Shown here: positions 50,079 to 60,200 of the stretch, piece by piece
Layout: each line of letters opens with the position of its first letter
How positions within the stretch are numbered: position 1 is the stretch's first letter
Assembly (NCBI GenBank): GCA_023014485.1
Contig: JAJOZX010002358.1
Location: 408,501-472,500, forward strand
Reading direction: 5' to 3'
Source: Bathynomus jamesi
Lineage: Eukaryota > Arthropoda > Malacostraca > Isopoda > Cirolanidae
Length of the DNA: 64,000 nucleotides
Notes under the pieces: model-generated
What the model was told of the DNA's origin: nothing
Seen by the model: the letters and a program-made list of their open reading frames with translations, nothing else
The model's database searches: none
Position numbers and translations under genes: made by a program

Positions 50079-53000
50079 TAAACACAGACCGTGCATGGAA
50101 CAAGGAACTCTTCTGGGAAAATTAAATCCACTATAGTCCGAATAAGTAATGGTAAATGACAAATACCATAGTTTTTCTTTTTCATGATGCTAGCCCGACG
50201 TGGGCAACGGGTCTCTCGCAAAGAGGTCCCATAAATATAGCTTCCCTCACCAGCTATCTGCAAAGCAGACAGGATCCAGCTTTGGGACATGGATCTAGGG
50301 TTTAAAGCAAGCCTAGTCCCACTACATTCAGAACCTCTATATAAGTAAAAGACTCGTTGCATTCACGTCGGATTGAATAAATCAAAGAAAAAGGGGTAAC
50401 TATTGTATTTTTAGCCAAAAAAAAACAAAACTTAAACCTCAACCGGGACATTGAGCGTTCACTTTTCAAGGCACGTAACACGTCCGTTTAATATACACAA
50501 ACTCAGAATGGTCCCCTGAGAAACTTATATGTTAAACACAGACCGTGCATGGAACAAGGAACTCTTCTGGGAAAATTAAATCCACTATAGTCCGAATAAG
50601 TAATGGTAAATGACAAATACCATAGTTTTTCTTTTTCATGATGCTAGCCCGACGTGGGCAACGGGTCTCTCGCAAAGAGGTCCCATAAATAGAGCTTCCC
50701 TCACCAGCTTTTACGTGCCTTGAAAAGTGGACGCTCAATGTCCCGGTTGAGGTTTAAGTTTTGTTTTTTTGGCTAAAAATACAATAGTTACCCCTTTTTC
50801 TTTGATTTATTCAATCCGACGTGAATGCAACGAGTCTTTTACTTATATAGAGGTTCTGAATGTAGTGGGACTAGGCTTGCTTTAAACCCTAAATCCATGT
50901 CCCAAAGCTGGATCCTGTCTGCTTTGCAGATAGCTGGTGATGGAAGCTATATTTATGGGACCTCTTTGCGAGAGACCTGTTGCCCACGTCGGGCTAGCAT
51001 CATGAAAAAGAAAAACTATGGTATTTGTCATTTACCATTACTTATTCGGACTATAGTGGATTTAATTTTCCCAGAAGAGTTCCTTGTTCCATGCACGGTC
51101 TGTGTTTAACATATAAGTTTCTCAGGGGACCATTCTGAGTTTGATATATATATATATATATATATTAACAGATTATAATTTTTAACATTAAGGCTAAATA
51201 TCTATATAAAATACATTTTTTTATACGAGGGTCGGACCCCGGTCGGTACGAAAATACATAATGCCTCTTATTATTATATTCACGAACTGAAAAATAAAGG
51301 CATTACTTTCGTACCGACCCTCGTATTAAATAATAAATCATAATTGTAATTTTTATAATTTATAAATGAATAAATAGTAACGTAATACTATTAAATTATA
51401 ATTAAATTATAAATAGGAATATTTCCTATTTGTGGAAGTGGAACGTTTTGTAAGCGTTATAATAAGCGATAATATAACGCCAATACAAGGGTCATGGCGT
51501 TGTTTCTGAGACATTTTCTTCTACTGTTTGGGCGTATTTAAGATATAAATAATTAAATTTATTAATAAATGACGTCATAAAAATTTGAGCAACTTTTGAA
51601 CGCATCACGTTGACGCTCGGAACTTTATCCAAGTCGGTTTTATTCTAAGGTCGACCTTGTGCAAATACTGTACGTGGATTTCAAATGAAAATTGAAAGGT
51701 TTTTTCAGTATTTTAACTGAGATTGGCTAACCCATACATACATTTCAGATTTTCAATGAAAATTACTAACCTAACCTAACCAGATATAACCTAATCTAGT
51801 ATAAACTGACCGAGTATAATGTAACCTAACCTGAACTAATTTAACATGAATTTAAATGACATGCATTCAATTTATCAATAAATGACGCCATAAAAATTTG
51901 AGCAACTTTTGAACGCATCACGTTGACGCTCGACTTTATCCAAGTCGGTTTTATTCTAAGGTCGACCTTGTGCAAATACTGTACGTGGATTTCAAATGAA
52001 AATGAAAGGTTTTTTCAGTATTTTAACTGAGATTGGCTAACCCATACATACATTTCAGATTTTCAATGAAAATTACTAACCTAACCTAACCAGATATAAC
52101 CTAATCTAGTATAAACTGACCGAGTATAATGTAACCTAACCTGAACTAATTTAACATGAATTTAAATGACATGCATTCAATTTATCAATAAATGACGCCA
52201 TAAAAATTTGAGCAACTTTTGAACGCATCACGTTGACGCTCGACTTTATCCAAGTCGGTTTTATTCTAAGGTCGACCTTGTGCAAATACTGTACGTGGAT
52301 TTCAAATGAAAATGAAAGGTTTTTTTCAGTATTTTAACTGAGATTGGCTAACCCATACATACATTTCAGATTTTCAATGAAAATTACTAACCTAACCTAA
52401 CCAGATATAACCTAATCTAGTATAAACTGACCGAGTATAATGTAACCTAACCTGAACTAATTTAACATGAATTTAAATGACATGCATTAAATTTATCAAT
52501 AAATGACGCCATAAAAATTTGAGCAACTTTTGAACGCATCACGTTGACGCTCGACTTTATCCAAGTCGGTTTTATTCTAAGGTCGACCTTGTGCAAATAC
52601 TGTACGTGGATTTCAAATGAAAATGAAAGGTTTTTTTCAGTATTTTAACTGAGATTGGCTAACCCATACATACATTTCAGATTTTCAATGAAAATTACTA
52701 ACCTAACCTAACCAGATATAACCTAATCTAGTATAAACTGACCGAGTATAATGTAACCTAACCTGAACTAATTTAACATGAATTTAAATGACATGCATTA
52801 AATTTATCAATAAATGACGCCATAAAAATTTGAGCAACTTTTGAACGCATCACGTTGACGCTCGACTTTATCCAAGTCGGTTTTATTCTAAGGTCGACCT
52901 TGTGCAAATACTGTACATGGATTTCAAATGAAAATGAAAGGTTTTTTCAGTATTTTAACTGAGATTGGCTAACCCATACATACATTTCAGATTTTCAATG

Positions 53001-54225
53001 AAAATTACTAACCTAACCTAACCAGATATAACCTAATCTAGTATAAACTGACCGAGTATAATGTAACCTAACCTGAACTAATTTAACATGAATTTAAATG
53101 ACATGCATAAGGTCGAGATTTTCTGTATTATGCAAGTTCAGAAATTTTGGTATTGACATTATGCATGTCGACATTGTGCATATCGACATTGATCCACTAC
53201 TCCGTTTGAACTAGGGTTTCTTTCTCGGGATCCCGGGATCCCGGCTGTTTTTATTGGATTTGAAAATCCCGGGAATTGGACAAATATCCCGGGAAATCCC
53301 GGAATTTTAAAATGACTTAATTAATTTTTTATTGATCTATTTGTTTTTTCTTTTGTTATTAGAAGGCTCTTGGGTAGAATTAAAGAAAACTGCATAATAT
53401 TTACCACATTTTGTTCTACTTTTCTGCTTTCTTAAAGTTTCTTTTTCTTTTCCTTTTTTATTTGCAAATGCACTTAATTATAATTAAAGGAATATAATAT
53501 TTTAGTCTTTTATTTGTCCCCTGCAGATGAATAGCATGATAAATATTATGTTTAATAAATAATAAATAGCTACCACTGATTGGTAAACTCAATTCAAGTA
53601 TTGCAATAGAAAAGTGGTCATCTAGGCATAAATAATTGGTTATCCCAATTCTAAAACGGTATTTTATCACTGAACAATAAAAAAAATTACCGTTCTCTTA
53701 AATATACAACCATTTCCTGGATTTCCCGGGATCCCGGGAATTGGCTTCATTTTTCCGGGAATTCCCGGGATTTCCCGGGATGAAGAAAGCTGCATATAAG
53801 GAGAAACCCTAGTTTGAACTCAATGCTCTTGTAAATTATGGAACTCATTGCCTCAATTTGCTTGCTCATCCTCTTGTAGAATTTATAAGTCTCTCCTATA
53901 TTATAGCCTTGCTTCATTATCTTTTTCGTGCAAAATGCTTCCGTGTTATTTAAACGTGCATAAAAGGAAAGTCAGAATAAATGAATGAGTGAAGAAATGA
54001 CAGAAACGATGAATATGAAACCTTTTGGTTATCAAAGGTAGGAACCAGACTGGAAACTTTGAATTTTCTTTGGATTTTTGGACATACTCTCCTTTAATTT
54101 ACAAATTACAGTGAATTCGCTTCTTGAAATGTAACATTTATTTAGTTAGGTTATAAAGAAATAATAGGAATGAAATGGGTTATAATATGAAGTGAGATAT
54201 TGCATTATTTTTACTTAACTTTCCT

Positions 54226-54274
<49 letters not shown>

Positions 54275-57200
54275 ACCCTAGAAAAATGTTTCATGCCAAG
54301 TCACAGCGCTCGTGCCATTTTTTTTTAATTTTCTAAGAAATGCCACTCTGTATTAGCTTACTTCCTATGAGAAATTGGGGATATACAGTTTAGACGACAA
54401 ATCATTCTTTTATGCGTGTGAACCAAAGAAACGGTTAATGGTTAACCGCATCAACAGATCCAAAGGTTCTGGAGTCTGTTCCTTCTAAGGGGTTCCAAAA
54501 AACCTTAGCCCCCCCCATTTGCAGCTTACAATTTTACTTATATCGAAATAGTTTTTAGTGATTATAAAAATATATAAAATTCTTTATTTATTTCAAGTAT
54601 TAAAATTACTCTAGCTGATAAAGTGATAATATAATGGCTTCTCAATTAATTGGTGATTCGGAGAGGCAACGTGTGATAGATCGCATACGAGCAATAACAT
54701 TTCGGGAAGCTCGTGATGCTGGAGCCATCTTTATAACACGTTCATGGGTTGCCAAAAAGTTGCGAAGAAGTGAGGACTTCGTCAAAAGAAATTGGAATAA
54801 AACTTTGGATGAATGTGAAATGTGTAGTGAATACTCTTATTTTAGTTTCAAGATAAATGTTAATTTTACCGTCTTGAATTTCGGAATAGTATAAATTCAT
54901 TTTAAATTAGTTACCCCATTATAATTCAATTGTGAACCACATTAATACTAATTTTATGTATACTATATTATTTTATTGTATGTAAACATAATTAATTATA
55001 TATCACAATTGTCAGTTAATTATTTATATTCAAATATTTATTTTAATCTAATGCCATGTCCATTTTACAAATAATAATAGAAAACCAATGGTTATATTTT
55101 CCACCTTTGGTACTGTCGTAGTTTCGCCTAACGGACTCAATACGGCTAGTGAGATAATCACTGGTTGGCACTTAACTAGCGGCAGTGCTTATGGCTACAT
55201 CATCCAGGTTAACCTATACCGGATAGATGCGCTACGGTCCCAAGCCGTAGCTTGCTAGGCCAACGACGACGACGACGTAAACCAACAATTGATGACCCCG
55301 GAGCTGGATTACCCCTTCTACCCGAACGACTAGGACTAGACTGTAATGTCGTTCGTGCCCATCACCCCCTTCACCCGAGCGACTAGGACCAGACTGTAAC
55401 GTCGCTCGTGCCCTCTGCCCATCACCCCCTTCACCCGAGCGACTAGGACCAGACTGTAACGTCGCTCGTGCCCTCTGCCCATCACCCCCTTCACCCGAGC
55501 GACTAGGACCAGACTGTAATGTCGCTCGTGCCCTCTGCCCCTCACCCCTGCCCGTGCGCTCTGTGCCTGCGCTCGTCTCAACCTCCACTCCTTCGTTGGG
55601 AACTTGTCGTCTTGCTTGTACGTCAGCAAGCATAGGAGAAGATGCCTGACGACGCTGGTGCCATCTCCCACTTGAGCGTAAAGCTCCCCGTCTTCTGGCC
55701 GGGTGATCCATTTATTTGGTTCCACCAAGTGGAATCACAATTCAACTTGGAAGGATCACACTAGCAGGACGAAATACGATCATGTTTTGTCCTCTCTACC
55801 AGCGAGCATCATCTCTGAAGTCCGTGACGTCATCGTGTCTGCTTCCACGAGTGAGGACCCATACAACGATCTGAAGTCTGCCATCCTGTGCCGCACCACT
55901 GTCTCCGAGCGTGAGAAACTACATCAGTTAATCTCAAAAGAAGAACTTGGAGACCGTAAGCCCACTCAAATGCTGAGGGCTATGCAGTGCGCTCTAGGCG
56001 AACGCGCACAAACCTTCGATAAGGACATCTTTAGACAGTTGTTCTTGCAGAAACTTCCTCCATCAGCTCAGCGTGTCTTGGCCACTATGGATCCTGCTAC
56101 TCCAGTTGATAAACTAGCAGAAACTGCCGACAAAGTAGTGGAGATTGACACAGCTCCGGTCAACAACGTGAACACACAATCGGAACTGGAGTTGAAAGTG
56201 GAAGAGTTAAGTCAACAACTCAACCACGTTTGTTCTCTGCTACAAAATCAACGGCAAAGAAGCCATTCTCGGTCAAGATTTACGAAGAGGCATCGTTCGA
56301 GTTCCGGGAAGATCTGCTTCTACCACTCGAAATTTGGAAAGAAGGCTAGGAAGTGCATCTCCCCTTGCAATTTTTCGTCGGAAAACCCCAGCAGCGAGTC
56401 CTAATGGCGTCTAGTACTCGCACTGCCAACCTGTTATTCATAAAGGACAGGAACTCTGGTATCAATTTCTTGGTCGATACCGGAGCGTCAGTCAGTGTAT
56501 TCCCTCAAAAATCTGGTCATAAGCACTCGGAATCTCCGCCTCTATACGCTGCTAACGGTTCACGCATACCCACGTACGGTACTCAGTCGCGTGAACTAAA
56601 CTTGGGCCTTCACCGATCCTTCAAGTGGATTTTCATCTGTGCTCAAGTGCAGCATCCCATAATCGGCGCTGACTTCCTCCAGCATTTCAAACTCCTGGTG
56701 GATCTTGACAAGCGACGCTTATGCGACCAGGCCACACTGCTTTCTGTTCTTGCCAAACAGGTTGCCCTTCCGGACGCCTCGAACTCTGCACTTTCCCTCG
56801 TTCCCCTAATTCCATGTACCAGTGCCTTTTCCAGCGATATCCAGGAATTCTTCAACCGATGCAGATGGGTGATACCATTAAGCACACCATTACCCATCAC
56901 ATTACAACAAAAGGTCCCCCTGTGTTTGCAAAACCCAGACGTCTTGCCCCGGACAAACTGAAAGCTGCCAAATCGGAATTCCAGCTTATGATGGATCTTG
57001 GGATAATAAGACCTTCCAAAAGCAGTTGGTCCTCTCCCTACACCTGGTCCAGAAGAAGTCAGGAGACTGGAGACCATGTGGGGATTACCGGTTTTGAATT
57101 CGACAACATCCCGGACCGATATCCGGTACCAAATGTCCAAGACTTTACTTCTCTTCTCCACGGCAAATCTATCTTCAGTAAAATAGATCTCGTTAAGGCT

Positions 57201-60200
57201 TTCCACCACATTCCCGTAGAGCCTTCGGATATTCCCAAGACTGCAGTTTGTACACCATTTGGGTTATTCGAATTTTTGAAGATGCCGTTCGGGCTACGGA
57301 ATGCTGCGCAAACCTTTCAGAGGTTTATAGATGAGGTCACCAGAGGCTTAGACTTTGTTTATGCCTACATCGATGATTTGCTTGTGGCCAGCTCAACGGA
57401 AGAGGAACATAAGGAACATCTTTCACTCCTCTTTCAACGCTTAGAACAATACGGTGTTACTATTAATGCATCTAAGTGTGTGTTTGCACAGCCAACCTTG
57501 GAATTTCTTGGTCACACGATTTCGCAGCACGGAATACCCCCCTTCAGGAAGTGTGAAGTGATAAAAAATTACCCTATGCCAATAATCAGCGTGAGTTACG
57601 TCGGTTTCTAGGTTTGGTAAATTATTACCACAAGTTCATTAAAAACTGTGCCAGTGTTCTTGCTCCTCTACACGCTATGATCACACACAAACGCAAGGTA
57701 ACGAAATTGGTATGGTGTAGCGATAGTTTACAGGCGTTCGACAATGCCAAAAATGCTATCAATAGTGCATGTCTCTGTCATTTCCTATCAGTGATGCCCC
57801 CTAACTCTGACGGTCGATGCATCAGATGTTGCGACGGTGGAGTGTTGGAACAAACCATTAACGGTCAACAAGCACCCATCGCATTTTACTCGAAAAAGCT
57901 GCAGCCAGCCCAAACGCGTTATAGTGCTTTCGGACGTGAACTTCTTGCTATTTACTTAAACGTGAAGCATTTTCAACATTTCCTTGAAGGCCGAGAGTTT
58001 TGTGTTTTACCGACCACAAACCTTTGGTCACTGTCTTCAATAAAAACAGCTGTAACCACTCTCCCAGAGTCATCAGGCAACTCGATTATATCTCGCAATT
58101 TACCACAGATATCCGCCACATCAAAGGTGTCTTGAACACTCCAGCGGATGCACTTTCAAGAATAGAGATTACTTCTGTTACCTTCAGCTCTACACTGTGG
58201 AATGCTATTGCACAGGATCAAGATAAGGATACGGAACTACAAGACCTGCTCAGAGAAGACTCCACTCACTCACTTTCCCTCAAGAAAATGAGTATGCCAG
58301 GATTGTCTGTGCCCCTCTATTGCGACGTATCAACAGCTGCTATTCGCCCTTATGTCCCTCCATGTCACAGACAAGCAGTCTTCACGGATCTTCATAAGCC
58401 CTCCCATCCTGGTATCCGTGCTTCGCAACACCTGGTTACCTCTCGCTTTGTTTGGCCCTCGATGCGGAAGGATGTCAAACATTGGACCAAAACGTGCCTT
58501 GCCTGCCAGCGTGCCAAAGTCCAAAGGCACACAGGTCCCCCTTTGACGCATTTCCGCCCCCATCCCAGCGATTTGAGGTAATTCATGTAGACATTGTGGC
58601 CCTCTTCCAGTGATTCAAGGCCAACGTTATCTGCTCACCTGTCTCGACGCTTTTCCAGATGGCCTGAAGCCATCCCATTCCTGATATCCAAGCGGACACT
58701 GTTGCAAGAGCCTTTCTTCATGGATGGGTATCAAGATTTGGATTGCCGACAAAAGTCATCACTGACCAAGGTCGCCAATTTGAGTCTTCGCTTTGGAAGA
58801 AGTTTACCAGCTTGTTGGGTACAGTACATGCGCATACCTGTGCGTATCATCCGCAAGCTAACGGCCTCGTCGAACGCTTCCATCGCCAGCTGAAGTCATC
58901 CCTTATGTGTCACGAAGACTCCCATTGGATGGATAAGCTTCCACTCGTTTTGCTTGGTATTCGCTCTGCATTTAAGAGTGATCTGAAGACTACAGCGGCT
59001 GAACTAGTCTATGGAACAACACTGCGGCTACCAGGTGGCTACTTCACTGCAGGGGATAAGTCATGTGATCCTACGGAATTCGCTCAAACACTTTCCTCTC
59101 ACATGCAGTCCCTTCAGCCTGTTCCCCTCGATTGACTAGCAACAGAACATCTTTATTTCCCCAGCCCTCCAGTCTTGCACCACGTTTTCGTTCGTGTACC
59201 TGTCCCAAAACGGCCTCTCCAATGTCCATATGACGGACCTATGAAGTTCTCCGACGTACGCGCAAATCATTCCTCATCCAGCGCGGTTCCAAGGTCGACA
59301 AGGTTTCTATCGATCGTCTTAAGCCTGCGTTTTTGGAATCAACCTTAAGCGAGGTACATGTAGCTACCAAAAAAGGTTCAGCGGAAATCTGTGTCGTTCG
59401 GAACTCTTTGAACTTCCTCTCTGGGGGGGGAGTGTGTAGTGAATACTCTTATTTAGTTTCAAGATAAATGTTAATTTTACCGTCTTGAATTCGGAATAGT
59501 ATAAATTCATTTTTAAATTAGTTACCCCATTATAATCAATTGTGAACCACATTAATACTAATTTTATGTATACTATATTATTTATTGTATGTAAACATAA
59601 TTAATTATATATCACAATTGTCAGTTAATTATTTATATTCAAATATTTATTTTAATATAATGCCATGTCCATTTTACAAATAAATATAGAAAACCAATGG
59701 TTATATTTTCCACCTTTGGTACTGTCGTAGTTTCGCCTAACGGACTCAATACGGCTAGTGAGATAATCACTGGTTGGCACTTAACTAGCGGCAGTGCTTA
59801 TGGCTACATCATCAGGTTAACCTATACCGGATAGATGCGCTACGGTCCCAAGCCGTAGCTGCCTAGGCCAACGACGACGACGACGTAAACAACAAATGGA
59901 TACAACCAAATCTGGGCGCCCAAATTTGCCACTCTCTCAGGAAACAAAGGACATCATTGAAAGCGGTACGCGTAAGCGGAAAACAGCTGTGCTAACTTTC
60001 TAGAAGATCGAAGTGTTGAGAGGAAAGATCGTTAATGGTGAGATCATTCGACTGTACCGTCATAGACAAGGTGTAAAAGCCTTGGCATGAACTTCCAAAG
60101 CAAGAAAAACTCACTTAACATCGATGACAGAATGTGGTTTGCCCATTATCTTGAAGATTGGGATGTTGATGATTTCATGCATTTAGCTGTCTTCGATTTT

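Larger units (their letters stand above)
54823..59894 (+). mobile_element. Ty3/gypsy LTR retrotransposon, CsRn1-like clade
   Basis: 5072 bp with two LTRs, primer-binding site, gag and pol, flanked by the 4-bp duplication AATG (54819-54822 and 59895-59898). Order is protease, reverse transcriptase, RNase H, integrase. A CHCC-type Gag motif and a tRNA-Trp-like primer site point to the CsRn1 clade (family knowledge plus inference). All genes are frameshifted, so it is not autonomous. Confidence 0.93.

Noticed and set aside
55232..55728. Minus-strand open frames of 159 and 130 codons
   Set aside because: They come from the 60-bp minisatellite in the gypsy leader and overlap the gag start on the opposite strand.
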